Below, piece after piece: positions 16,555 through 25,159 of a DNA stretch of 41,924 bases (the stretch's first letter is position 1; every line of letters begins with the position of its first letter). Position numbers and translations under genes: made by a program. This stretch comes from Casp-actino8 sp032118015 (lineage in GTDB: Bacteria; Actinomycetota; Acidimicrobiia; Acidimicrobiales; Ilumatobacteraceae), in assembly GCA_032118015.1 (NCBI GenBank), contig JAULYE010000174.1, forward strand, positions 1 to 41,924. The letters are read 5' to 3'. The notes beneath the pieces were generated by a model. It had not been told where the DNA came from. It made no database searches and saw only the letters and a program-made list of their open reading frames with translations.

Positions 16555-17612
16555 CGATGTCGCGCCGCAACTACTCACGTCCCGCTGTCGGACTGGCGAT
16601 GATGATCTGTTCCCTTGTCGCAGCGTCGTGTTCATCATCGTCTGTCGACGCCACCCGGATCACTCTTGTCGCTTACGACTCGTTCATCCTTCCCGAAGAT
16701 GCATTCAGCGCGTTCACCGAGTCCACGGGAATCAGCGTCGATATCGCTCTCAGCGGGGATGCGGGCGAGCTCGCTGCCAAAGCATCTCTGACTTCAGGCA
16801 ATCCGGAAGGTGACGTGCTCTGGGGGGTGGACAACTCATTGTTGTCCCGATTGACCGAAGCGGACGTCTTCGATCCGTACGTGTCGACTGCAGCCCCAAT
16901 TGTCCCATCTTTGATCGAGGCGGCGCAGGGAACTGTCACGCCGGTGGACTACGGATACGTCTGCGTGAATTACGACATCGAAACACTGCAACGACTCGGG
17001 GTCGCACCACCCTCCACACTCGAGGACCTGATTCGTCCCGAGTATCGAGGCATGCTCGTTGTCCCCAATGCAATGACATCATCGCCGGGTTTGGCCTTCG
17101 TGCTGGCCACAACAGTGGCCTTTGGCCAGGACTGGCAGCAATATTGGCAGCAACTCGTGGACAATGATCTCGCCCTCTCTGATGGCTGGACCGACGCGTA
17201 CTACACGCGTTTTTCTCGTCACGGTGGAGATCGCCCACTTGTCGTGAGCTACAGCACCAGTCCCCCGGCCGAAGTCCTCTTCGCAGACCCGCCACTCGAG
17301 CAGGGTGCACCAGCACCGACGGGTGTCGCCGCTGAGACATGCTTCGAACAAATCGAATTCGCTGGTGTCATGCGCGGCACCGACCGGCCGGAAGCCGCAC
17401 GTCTGTTGGTCGACTACCTGATCAGTCGGCCGTTCCAAGAACTCCTCCCGGAGAACCTCTTCGTCTATCCAGCCAACTCCGAAGCAGTGCTCCCTGAGTC
17501 CTTCATGAGGTACACAAAATCGGTGCTCGACCCATGGAGGATGACGCCCGAGGACATTGCCAGCCAGCGTGTCGGCGTATTGGAGGAGTGGGCGCGCATC
17601 ACTGGCTCATGA
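16551..17612 (+). CDS. thiB: thiamine ABC transporter substrate-binding lipoprotein ThiB
   Basis: Extracytoplasmic receptor of a thiamine importer, 353 residues. A basic N-terminus and hydrophobic stretch lead to the lipobox LVAASC with C27 as the lipid anchor, so the protein is membrane-tethered outside the cell. The mature part begins ITLVAYDSFILPED, like ThiB/TbpA of the iron-transporter-like binding protein group, and contains a PVDYGYVCVNYD block and a PLVVSYSTSPPAEV block of the ligand pocket. The start overlaps the preceding stop by 4 bp and the stop overlaps thiP by 4 bp. The riboswitch upstream supports thiamine rather than iron as ligand. Confidence 0.93.
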   Translation: MTMSRRNYSRPAVGLAMMICSLVAASCSSSSVDATRITLVAYDSFILPEDAFSAFTESTGISVDIALSGDAGELAAKASLTSGNPEGDVLWGVDNSLLSRLTEADVFDPYVSTAAPIVPSLIEAAQGTVTPVDYGYVCVNYDIETLQRLGVAPPSTLEDLIRPEYRGMLVVPNAMTSSPGLAFVLATTVAFGQDWQQYWQQLVDNDLALSDGWTDAYYTRFSRHGGDRPLVVSYSTSPPAEVLFADPPLEQGAPAPTGVAAETCFEQIEFAGVMRGTDRPEAARLLVDYLISRPFQELLPENLFVYPANSEAVLPESFMRYTKSVLDPWRMTPEDIASQRVGVLEEWARITGS

Positions 17613-19180
17613 CTGTTTCGATTGCGCACCGCTCACGACACGGTCATGGGCGAACGAGGTCACGACTCTGGTCGTTGCCTGCCCTTGTCGTCATCACGTT
17701 CACAGTCCTCATTCCTGTCTGCGTCCTGGCTTTCGAAGTCGTCGAGCCAGGTGCTCTGCGCAGCGCTCTGACTCGTTCCTCAGTCGTCGATGCAATCCGC
17801 TTCTCCGTTTGGCAGGCATTGTGCTCCACAGTTGCCACTCTTTTCATTGGGACTGTGATGGCCTGGATTTTGGCGAGATACGAATTCCGCGGTCGACGAT
17901 TTGCTGCGGTGATCGTGACAGTCCCATTCGTCCTACCCACTGTCGTTGTCGCCAGTGCTTTTCTGGCGCTCCTCCCAGCCGCTATCGAGCGCAGCTTCAC
18001 GTCGATCCTTCTCGCACATGTGTTCTTCAACATCTCTGTGGTCATCCGTCTCGTCACGCCTTTGTGGTCGGTCGTCGACCCGGACCTCATGGCAGCGGCG
18101 CGAACTCTGGGCGCATCACCGATGCAGATCGTGACGCGACTCCTTTTGCCTGTGGCCAGGCCGGCTGTCACTGTTGCGGGATCATTGGTATTCGTGATGA
18201 CGTTCACGTCCTACGGCATCGTTCGTATTCTCGGTGGACCTGGACTGAACACGGTCGAGGTCGAGATATATCGACGTGCTGTCCTTTTTGGGGATGTGTC
18301 TGGAGCAGCGGCGTTGGCCATCGCCCAAACTCTCGCTGTCATCTCTGTCATTGCCTTCATCACTCGAAGACCCACTCGAGAGTTGCACCGCCTTGGCGCC
18401 CAAAGGCGACCCGCTCCGCGATGGGCACTCGGGACTGTGTCTTTCGTCGTCGTTTTGGTTCTGGCCCCTTTGGTCGCGATGTCGCTGCGCTCGATGTACG
18501 TCGACGGGCGTGTCACCACTTCAGGATGGTCCAACCTTGTCGGATCCCCCAGTCCCTTGATGTCGAATATCGACATGCCCAGCGTGATCATCCGATCCGC
18601 AGGGTTCGCGCTCATCGCCGCGGCGATCGCTGTCCCCATCGGCATCGCGGCCGCAATCGGTCTGGCTCAGCGTTCAGGACCGCTGGTACGAGCAATCTTG
18701 AACATTCCAGTGGCGACTTCAGCAGTCGTCGTCGGATTTGGAATCCTGATCACATATGACACGACACCTTTCGATATCAGATCTGCGTGGTGGCTGATTC
18801 CGATGATCCACGCAGTCGTCGCTCTTCCGTTCGTCGTGCGGACCGCACTTCCCGTCGTCCAGTCAATTCCCCAGGGACTTCGCGATGCCGCTGCAGTCCT
18901 CGGGGCGACGCCACTGCGCCGATGGTGGACGATCGATGCACCTCTCCTCCATCCGGCATTCGCCACGGGACTCGGGTTGTCGATGGCTCTCTCGCTCGGA
19001 GAGTTCGGGGCCACCAGTTTCCTGACGCGGCGAGACAGTCAAACACTGCCAATCGTGATCGATCAACTCCTGGGTCGAGCGGGCGAGACTGCGTTCACAA
19101 CTGCAATGGCTGCCTCGACCGGCCTGATGCTGCTCACAGCTCTCATCGTTGTCACCTTCGACTCGTCACTGAGAACATGA
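17609..19180 (+). CDS. thiP: thiamine ABC transporter permease ThiP
   Basis: A 523-residue fused double permease with about twelve hydrophobic helices. Each half carries the loop that contacts the ATPase: AARTLGASPMQIVTRLLLP near residue 165-185 and DAAAVLGATPLRRWWTIDAP near 430-450. This two-in-one layout is typical of ThiP and of iron (FbpB) permeases. The start at ATG 17609 overlaps the thiB stop, and a longer frame from 17534 would be inside thiB. The last block, SLGEFGATSFL, matches ThiP. Located in the cytoplasmic membrane between thiB and thiQ. Confidence 0.93.
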   Translation: MTVSIAHRSRHGHGRTRSRLWSLPALVVITFTVLIPVCVLAFEVVEPGALRSALTRSSVVDAIRFSVWQALCSTVATLFIGTVMAWILARYEFRGRRFAAVIVTVPFVLPTVVVASAFLALLPAAIERSFTSILLAHVFFNISVVIRLVTPLWSVVDPDLMAAARTLGASPMQIVTRLLLPVARPAVTVAGSLVFVMTFTSYGIVRILGGPGLNTVEVEIYRRAVLFGDVSGAAALAIAQTLAVISVIAFITRRPTRELHRLGAQRRPAPRWALGTVSFVVVLVLAPLVAMSLRSMYVDGRVTTSGWSNLVGSPSPLMSNIDMPSVIIRSAGFALIAAAIAVPIGIAAAIGLAQRSGPLVRAILNIPVATSAVVVGFGILITYDTTPFDIRSAWWLIPMIHAVVALPFVVRTALPVVQSIPQGLRDAAAVLGATPLRRWWTIDAPLLHPAFATGLGLSMALSLGEFGATSFLTRRDSQTLPIVIDQLLGRAGETAFTTAMAASTGLMLLTALIVVTFDSSLRT

Positions 19181-19205
19181 TGAACGACGGAGGTACCAAG
19201 AAACC

Positions 19206-19904
19206 ATGAGCCTTCACGTCGAATCCATCTGCGTCGAAATCGACGGTGTCACGATTCTCGACAGTGTTTCCTTGGACGTACCGACTGGATCAACCGTCGC
19301 TGTCGTCGGTCCGTCCGGAGTCGGAAAATCGACCCTATTGCGAGTCATTGCTGGGATCATCGAACCCACTTCAGGTTCGATCTCGATCGATGGCGTCGAC
19401 ATTTCTTCACTTCCCGTCCATGAGCGCACAGTTGCCATGGTGTTCCAAAATGATCAACTCTTTCCCCATCTCGATGTCTCACACAACATCGCTTTCGGCC
19501 TCGACGTGACGAGACCACTGATGATGCGTCTGGTCTCTTCACGACGTGTGCGCCGTGAATGGTCCAAGGAGCGCAAAGATCGTGTCACGGAGATGCTCGA
19601 TCTCGTCGGACTATCTGGCTTCGAAGATCGGGACACCGGAAGTCTCTCCGGTGGTGAAGCAAAGCGAGTCGCACTTGCGCGAGCTCTCGCCCCTGCCCCG
19701 TCGGTTCTCCTCCTTGATGAGCCTCTGACAGGTCTCGATCGGGAGTTGCACGATCGATTGATGCACGACCTCGGGCGCATTCTTGAAAAAACCGGAACCA
19801 CCACTGTTCTCGTCACTCACGATGTCGCCGAAGCCAAGTATCTGGCCGATCGAGTCGAACAGCTCCGTGCCTGCGTCCACGACCCAGTTCCCGAATCGCC
19901 CTGA
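19206..19904 (+). CDS. thiQ: thiamine ABC transporter ATP-binding protein ThiQ
   Basis: ATPase subunit that drives thiamine import, 232 residues. Walker A GPSGVGKS is at 35-42, Q-loop Q81, signature LSGGEAKR at 147-154, Walker B VLLLDEP ending with D171-E172, and the switch histidine in VTHD (H205). A CGGAGG-type Shine-Dalgarno lies upstream in the 25-bp gap after thiP. About 15 basic residues at 107-123 (VRREWSKERKDR) enlarge the helical domain compared with E. coli ThiQ. Last transporter gene of the TPP-riboswitch operon. Confidence 0.93.
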   Translation: MSLHVESICVEIDGVTILDSVSLDVPTGSTVAVVGPSGVGKSTLLRVIAGIIEPTSGSISIDGVDISSLPVHERTVAMVFQNDQLFPHLDVSHNIAFGLDVTRPLMMRLVSSRRVRREWSKERKDRVTEMLDLVGLSGFEDRDTGSLSGGEAKRVALARALAPAPSVLLLDEPLTGLDRELHDRLMHDLGRILEKTGTTTVLVTHDVAEAKYLADRVEQLRACVHDPVPESP

Positions 19905-19925
19905 CCGATAGCGTCTCGTTTTCTG

Positions 19926-20384
19926 ATGGTCGATTTCGCCGAGCCGAGGATCATGATTGTGGCAGTGGCAGACGTACGTCCGCTGCGAAGAGAAGTACTC
20001 CGAGTCGGCATGCCAGAAGCGACTGTCGATTTCGACGGTGATGACGACCATGAGACCATCCACCTCGCTGCAAAGGACGCCAATGACGAGATCGTTGCGG
20101 TGAGCTCGTGGATGGAGCGTGCCATGTCCGAAGATCCGCACCTCCGAGCTGCACAACTCCGCGGAATGGCAACTCGTCATGGTCTGCAAGGTTCGGGTCT
20201 CGGCGGGATCTTGATCGAAGCCGGGCTTGTCCACCTTCGTCGACGAGCGATCGATTGGGTCTGGGCCAATGCCCGCGATTCAGCCTTGCATTTCTACGAA
20301 AGGCACGGCTTCGAAATCGTCGGAGACGGCTTCATCGAATCGGTGACTGGTCTACCTCACCATCGAGTACGTCGCAGGGTGTAA
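19926..20384 (+). CDS. GNAT-family N-acetyltransferase
   Basis: A 152-residue single GNAT domain. The acetyl-CoA binding motif A is seen as MATRHGLQGSGLGGILIEAG near residue 79-98, followed by a WANARDSALHFYERHGFEIVGDG block typical of the C-terminal half. The acceptor cannot be inferred. An internal ATG at 19953 would remove 9 residues and gives an N-terminus (MIVAVADVRPLR) that matches many family members, so the start is uncertain. It lies 21 bp after thiQ and may be read through from the thiamine operon, with no evidence of a role in thiamine metabolism. Confidence 0.85.
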   Translation: MVDFAEPRIMIVAVADVRPLRREVLRVGMPEATVDFDGDDDHETIHLAAKDANDEIVAVSSWMERAMSEDPHLRAAQLRGMATRHGLQGSGLGGILIEAGLVHLRRRAIDWVWANARDSALHFYERHGFEIVGDGFIESVTGLPHHRVRRRV

Positions 20385-20406
20385 GTATTCGCCACTGAAG
20401 GCGCGC

Positions 20407-20640
20407 GTGGGCACTCATTCAGATGTGGGTGACGCGCTTTCATTGCTCCGAAACCTTCTCGATATCCAATTTCCAGCGGTATCAGCTCTCGCGGGTGACG
20501 CAACTTGGAAAGGTCCCCGGGCCGATGATGTCCAAGAGGATCTGCGGAGCATTCACCGCCTTCTCGTGGAGATTCAGAGCATCGCAGTTCATGCTTCTCC
20601 CCACGCACTGGTATCGAACAGTGGACCTGGTCGCTTCTGA
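20407..20640 (+). CDS. small WXG100-like helical-hairpin protein
   Basis: A 77-residue protein, not confidently placed in a family. The predicted shape is a helix (SDVGDALSLLRNLLDIQF), a turn carrying WKG at 34-36 within ATWKGPRADD, and a second helix (DVQEDLRSIHRLLVEIQS). This layout and motif are those of ESX/WXG100 secreted proteins, which pair as dimers and leave by type VII secretion, although it is shorter than usual and lacks an obvious YxxxD/E export signal. It begins with GTG 20407, 22 bp after the GNAT gene, and is followed 8 bp later by a large unknown gene. No type VII secretion ATPase or membrane gene is in the window. Confidence 0.6.
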   Translation: MGTHSDVGDALSLLRNLLDIQFPAVSALAGDATWKGPRADDVQEDLRSIHRLLVEIQSIAVHASPHALVSNSGPGRF

Positions 20641-20648
20641 GGTCTCCT

Positions 20649-21926
20649 TTGTTCTTGACATTCGACCCCGAACGACTGCGCATGTTACGACAGGCACTCA
20701 GCGACATCTCCCTGACGATCGATAGATGGGGTCGCCACGAGACCAACGCTGGGATCGAAGATCTGATCAAGCGCGCGAGTGGCCTTGTCGAGTTGCAGAT
20801 ATCACGCGTCGACTCATCCTTACGTGAAATCGATACACGAATTCCAGCGGGGTTCCTCCTGCCCCCATCCCTTCCACCCAGCGTTGCGCCGGATTCGTCA
20901 ACTCGTCCAGTTCATGTGGAGGACCTGATCGCGCAGTATCGAGACTGGGCGGATCGAACACCCCATTGGTGGACTCAAGCCACCACGAATATCACAACTC
21001 GCAGCGATGACATTCTCCGCTCATTGTCCCATGAGACCGCAGGCGAACTCATCGATGCATTACCCGATCTCGAACTCTTCGTCCTGGGCACTGCAGATCT
21101 CTCCACTGTCGAATCCATCTGGACACTCGCCACAGACCCATCCACGACACCATCAGCCGTCGCCGGTCGGCGCATCCGCCGACTCCTTTGCGTCATTTTC
21201 GATGAACGACCGTGGGAAAGAGGCATCGCTGCAGGATCGATCGATCCTGTCGAGCGTTCACGGCGAGAAATCGAATTACGCAATCTCACGGCACGCATCA
21301 TTGCCCCCTGGCAAGTCGACATGACCAGTCGACCTGACTGGGGATGGACTGCTACCACCGGAACTCGAAGGCTGCATCAAATCTCAGAGCTCGAATCCAC
21401 ATCTGACATCCTCGTCAATGGTTTGGCTGGAGCCCTCCAGCACTCCTTGGCTCGACTCCCCGAGGACCCTGAATCCCGCAGGGCTCGTATCGATGCTGTA
21501 GCCCAAGCGATTGGAACATCCATCGAGGTGCACCAAATGTCCGACGTCGACCGCGCCCGATCCGATTCGGGCTTGGACACCTTGCGTAACGTCCTCGGAA
21601 CGCTCGCAATCGACGGGCCATGGCCGATATCGATCCTGCTGGATGCCGGAGCCCAATGGGTTGGAGAACACTTCGACACATCCGACGCGCGAATCGATAC
21701 AGCCATTCTCGAATCATTGGAGCAGCGAGAAGTCCTTGCTTCGATTGCAGTCATCACTGTGATGGCCGCGAGCCTTGCGCGGTCGAGGCGGGATGCCTCG
21801 CGTCCCGTGGAGCCACGGCAGATGATCACCCAAGACATGATCGACGAATTGCGATACACCTATCAATCGATCGACAATGCTGCAGGCCGAGGGCAGTCAC
21901 TCGCTCGACTGACAAGAAATCGGTGA
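20649..21926 (+). CDS. uncharacterised helical protein paired with the WXG-like gene
   Basis: A 425-residue protein that I do not recognise. It starts MFLTFDPERLRMLRQALSD, an amphipathic opening with a W at 27 reminiscent of WXG-type or ESX-associated proteins, then a proline-rich linker (PPSLPPSVAP near 73-82), a long alpha-helical body with many acidic and basic residues, a DGPWPISILLDAGAQW block near 325, and a moderately hydrophobic helix (VLASIAVITVMAAS) near 370 before a basic C-terminus. No catalytic motif or signal peptide is evident. The start is TTG 20649 because GAGG lies 6 nt upstream; ATG 20682 is an alternative that would lose 11 conserved-looking residues. Probably co-transcribed with the WXG-like gene. 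Confidence 0.7.
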   Translation: MFLTFDPERLRMLRQALSDISLTIDRWGRHETNAGIEDLIKRASGLVELQISRVDSSLREIDTRIPAGFLLPPSLPPSVAPDSSTRPVHVEDLIAQYRDWADRTPHWWTQATTNITTRSDDILRSLSHETAGELIDALPDLELFVLGTADLSTVESIWTLATDPSTTPSAVAGRRIRRLLCVIFDERPWERGIAAGSIDPVERSRREIELRNLTARIIAPWQVDMTSRPDWGWTATTGTRRLHQISELESTSDILVNGLAGALQHSLARLPEDPESRRARIDAVAQAIGTSIEVHQMSDVDRARSDSGLDTLRNVLGTLAIDGPWPISILLDAGAQWVGEHFDTSDARIDTAILESLEQREVLASIAVITVMAASLARSRRDASRPVEPRQMITQDMIDELRYTYQSIDNAAGRGQSLARLTRNR

Positions 21927-21969
21927 ACGCATTCAGAGAGAACCTCAGAACAGTGCATGCTCGTTTCGG

Positions 21970-23577
21970 TCAGACATCGACGTCCATCGCGAGGCGAACA
22001 ACACGCGAGGGTGACACCTGAACGATGATCTCGAGATCCCAGACCCCCGACTCGAGGATGGAAATGGTTCCGAGAAAATGATTTGGGCCAAGAGGATCGA
22101 CGTCCACGGTGACGGGTGGAAGATCTCCATCTTCATAGGTCATCCTCATTTCCAGTCCGTCGACGGGATCGAGCGAACCACCAGGAGTGACCACTGTGAT
22201 GTGGATTTCGTTGGCTCCGATCATTCCAGGGGTCACAGTTGCATTCACAATGATGTCGTCTTGAGCAAGTGTTGCCGCGATGACTGCGGGTTCACTGCCG
22301 ACTCTCGGTGGTGACGAGACCATGATCGACGTGGCAGCGAGAACGAGCACTGCGACGATCACTTCGACGGCAACCAGTCGTCGAACAGACACAAGGCCAG
22401 CGGCACCACGATCGGCCAAGAGTACGAGACGCGCGAACATGCCGAACGAAATGACCACGAGGACGAACACAACCTTGACAACGAGTGCTCGACCCCAATC
22501 AGTGGATGTGATGTCAGCCGGATCCTCGACGAGATGCCACGCTTGCCAGAGCCCAGTGATCAATGCAATCGGAATGGCGAACGATGCACTGCGGGAGAAG
22601 GACCGTACGACCTCATCTGTGCGCTCTCCGAAGATGATCGCCAGCAGACCTCCGATCCAAAGGAGAACCGAAGCCAAATGCACGGCAACGATGGCTGAGG
22701 CCACCGCCGCCGGAGACGAAGCGCTCGGATGCCCTGTGGCGGCAAAGGAAACCACGATTCCCCCGCCGATGAGAGCGCTCGATGACCGCCACCATGTCGT
22801 TTTCAACACGGCATTGCGTCTGGTCGACACGAGCACCAACCCACTGAGACAAACGAGCAACACAAGGCGAGCAATGAGACCTTGACCCGAACGTGTCGAC
22901 CACACGTCCTGCCAAGCGCTCGAATCAACGAGGTTCGACCATGTACCTCCAGAGAGGTACACCCCCTGAACGAGGAACTGACCCACGGTGCCCAAGGACG
23001 CGGCAATCCATCCGATACCGATGACTCCTCGGCATCGTCTCGATCCAGCCATACCTGCCGACGCTGCAAAGGCAAGTGTGCCGAGCGCACCTGTCAAACC
23101 CAGATACACCAGAGCCCGAGACATCGCACGCACAGCATCGAGTCCTCCAGGCCCAGACCTCGACGCATCGACTCCTGCGAGCAAGTCACCAGGAGTCACC
23201 GCACGCGCATCGGTACCGATCTGAAATGTGTACGCCCCCTCGGCGATGTGTCCATCCTGAGACTGCACGCGCCACGCCACCAAATAGAGACCGAAATCCA
23301 AAGGCGGCAAGTCGTTCACTTCGACGCGGTCGTTCCCAAGCACCTGTGGGGCCTCGATCGCCACGCGCTCCCGACGCTCGTCGAACAACTCCACCGAGCG
23401 CTCCACGAGACCGACAGGCTCACTGAAGTCGAGCACGATCGAGCGGGGGGCACTTTCGAGAGTCGCCGAGGGAGAAGGCGACGACGACTCGAGGTTGGCA
23501 TGAGCCGATGCAGCGGACGCGAACCAGAGGACGGGAACCGCACACGCCAGTGCAAGAAGTGAACGCGAACCTCTCAC
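21970..23577 (-). CDS. CopC-CopD fusion, copper-type membrane protein
   Basis: A 535-residue fusion. A signal peptide ends ASA-HANLE, leaving H26 at the mature N-terminus as in CopC copper-binding domains, where the N-terminal histidine is a Cu(II) ligand; the matching D108/H110 pair sits in QSQDGHIAEGAYTF. After this CopC domain (26-122) comes a CopD-type region of about eight hydrophobic helices, then a C-terminal beta domain (about 430-535) similar in style to YtkA/FixH-like domains. Proteins of this kind are linked to copper uptake or tolerance. GTG 23577 is chosen because it overlaps the preceding stop (GTGA); an upstream frame would add 60 residues. Last gene of the B12-transporter run. 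Confidence 0.9.
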   Translation of the reverse strand: MRGSRSLLALACAVPVLWFASAASAHANLESSSPSPSATLESAPRSIVLDFSEPVGLVERSVELFDERRERVAIEAPQVLGNDRVEVNDLPPLDFGLYLVAWRVQSQDGHIAEGAYTFQIGTDARAVTPGDLLAGVDASRSGPGGLDAVRAMSRALVYLGLTGALGTLAFAASAGMAGSRRCRGVIGIGWIAASLGTVGQFLVQGVYLSGGTWSNLVDSSAWQDVWSTRSGQGLIARLVLLVCLSGLVLVSTRRNAVLKTTWWRSSSALIGGGIVVSFAATGHPSASSPAAVASAIVAVHLASVLLWIGGLLAIIFGERTDEVVRSFSRSASFAIPIALITGLWQAWHLVEDPADITSTDWGRALVVKVVFVLVVISFGMFARLVLLADRGAAGLVSVRRLVAVEVIVAVLVLAATSIMVSSPPRVGSEPAVIAATLAQDDIIVNATVTPGMIGANEIHITVVTPGGSLDPVDGLEMRMTYEDGDLPPVTVDVDPLGPNHFLGTISILESGVWDLEIIVQVSPSRVVRLAMDVDV

Positions 23578-24239
23578 AGAATCTCCGCCTGGCCTACCCC
23601 ACTCACATCGAAACGACCGAGTAACCATGCCAGTCTCCATCGATCCTCGAGTCGTGCTACGGCAGTAGGCAAGGTGTTCATTCCCATCGATCCTCGAGCG
23701 GTCCATTGCATCGTCAACACACGCACATCTCGACGGACATACGCATCGGACCAGCACTGTGGACCATCGAACCCTAGTTCGACGATCCCGAGATCTCCCA
23801 TGTGGACCTCCACCTCGCGCCAGCGACGCAACGGAAGGTCGGCTATCGGCACGATGGCCCCCGAGACCATCTCTGCTCGACCCTCCCAGGCTCTCGTGGC
23901 ACGCGACCAGGTTCCTTCGAGCGCATAGATCGCCTCTCGCAGGCGAGACACGTGTTCGTTCGCAGGAACATCCGCATCACGTTCGATGTGCAGGGCGCGC
24001 TCATCGGGACCCCCTGGGTACTGCTTGCCGATGGCACCCTCATCGGCACCTTCGAAAAGGCGTACCAGACTCCAGGCATGGTGGGTGAGATGAGCCAAGA
24101 CGTGGCCGACCGACCAACCTGGAAGGTGCGACGGACGAGTTGTGTCGATGGTGGACAGCCCGCCATCGTCATCTGGATCGAGACGTGCCAACAGCCTTTG
24201 GTGGGCATGGGCTACTCCGGCGACATCATCATCGATCAT
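23574..24239 (-). CDS. maleylpyruvate isomerase (MDMPI) N-terminal-fold protein
   Basis: A 221-residue protein of the DinB/MDMPI-type four-helix fold. The opening HLPGWSVGHVLAHLTHHAWSLVRLFEGA (from residue 38) and a YPGGPDERA block near 74-82 are typical of mycothiol-dependent maleylpyruvate isomerase relatives. The putative metal triad is a histidine in AHLTHH (50-54), E144 and H146 in RWREVEVHMGDLG. Characterised members use mycothiol as cofactor; most have unknown substrates. It overlaps btuD by 4 bp upstream and the CopC-CopD gene by 4 bp downstream, so the three are translationally coupled. Confidence 0.85.
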   Translation of the reverse strand: MIDDDVAGVAHAHQRLLARLDPDDDGGLSTIDTTRPSHLPGWSVGHVLAHLTHHAWSLVRLFEGADEGAIGKQYPGGPDERALHIERDADVPANEHVSRLREAIYALEGTWSRATRAWEGRAEMVSGAIVPIADLPLRRWREVEVHMGDLGIVELGFDGPQCWSDAYVRRDVRVLTMQWTARGSMGMNTLPTAVARLEDRWRLAWLLGRFDVSGVGQAEIL

Positions 24240-25159
24240 GCAAGAGGCATCGTACGACGCGGCACCACAACAACGGTGCCGTCATCGTCGCGATGTACGG
24301 ACACCGTGACTCCATAGAACTCAGAGAGAGTCTCCGCTTTGAGAACCTCATCAGCCGGGCCCGATGCGACGCAATGGCCATGATGCAATAGCGCGAGTCG
24401 ATCGCTGTACAGCCCAGCCAACGTCAGATCGTGCATCGCAGATACAACCGTGAGGCCGTGCTGTCGTCGGAGCTGGTCCACGAGCTCGAGTGCGTATTGC
24501 TGATGTCCGATGTCGAGAGCGCTCGTCGGTTCGTCGAGCAACATGATCGGTGCCTCTTGAACGAGAGCCCGACCGATGATCACGCGCTGCCGCTCACCTC
24601 CGGACAGAGTCGACAGACGACGCTGAGTGAACGAAACCAGATCCAATCTCTCGAGAACTCGTGCAACCATTTCGCGATCGTTGCGTGATTCACTGCCGAA
24701 GTACGCAACGTATGGGTTCCTTCCCAAAAGGACATATTCGAACACGGTCATACCATCGGGCCATGAAGGTGACTGGGGAATGTGCGCAACGAGAGCTGCG
24801 CGCTGGCGAGGTGGGCGCGCATGCAATGGGGTTCCGTCGACCAGGATGTCGCCAGCATGTTTCGTGAGGCCCGCAGCAGATCGCAGCAGTGACGACTTTC
24901 CCGCCCCGTTGGGACCGATCAGGCAGAGCCATTCCCCAGATTCGACGGTGTCGGAAAAATCAGAGACGGCACATGATGCTCCGTAATGGACAGAGACGTT
25001 ACGAAATGTGAGTGCGTGACCGGACGAGAGCGCTGCCCCGGTTGATTGTCTCGACTGTGCGATCGAAACCGTTGGTGTCCCGATGCCGGGTGAAACAGCT
25101 GACGAAATATCGTCACCAGACACACCCGAATGTGCAGATCTCGAGTTCATCGATTTCAT
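24236..25159 (-). CDS. btuD: vitamin B12 ABC transporter ATP-binding protein BtuD-like
   Basis: ATPase of a FecCD/BtuCD-type importer, 307 residues. Walker A GPNGAGKS is at 82-89, then HIPQSPSWPDGMTVFEYVLLGR around the Q-loop, signature LSGGERQR, Walker B IMLLDEPTSALD and MHD with the switch histidine. Residues 1-47 are a serine-rich extension not present in typical members; the ATG at 25159 overlaps the btuC stop and supports this start, although a later start cannot be excluded. The cobalamin riboswitch ahead of btuF suggests corrinoid rather than siderophore transport. Confidence 0.9.
   Translation of the reverse strand: MKSMNSRSAHSGVSGDDISSAVSPGIGTPTVSIAQSRQSTGAALSSGHALTFRNVSVHYGASCAVSDFSDTVESGEWLCLIGPNGAGKSSLLRSAAGLTKHAGDILVDGTPLHARPPRQRAALVAHIPQSPSWPDGMTVFEYVLLGRNPYVAYFGSESRNDREMVARVLERLDLVSFTQRRLSTLSGGERQRVIIGRALVQEAPIMLLDEPTSALDIGHQQYALELVDQLRRQHGLTVVSAMHDLTLAGLYSDRLALLHHGHCVASGPADEVLKAETLSEFYGVTVSVHRDDDGTVVVVPRRTMPLA

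Noticed and set aside
15712..16638. A 308-codon minus-strand frame over the TPP riboswitch and the kinase gene.
   Set aside because: It would read through the riboswitch in antisense and lacks any domain; shadow frame.
17557..18759. A 400-codon plus-strand frame within thiB/thiP.
   Set aside because: Frame-shifted reading of thiP, Arg/His/Cys-rich, overlapping strong permease coding sequence throughout.
21927..21969. A terminator between the convergent gene ends at 21926 and 21970.
   Set aside because: No stable stem or T tract was found in this 43-bp gap.
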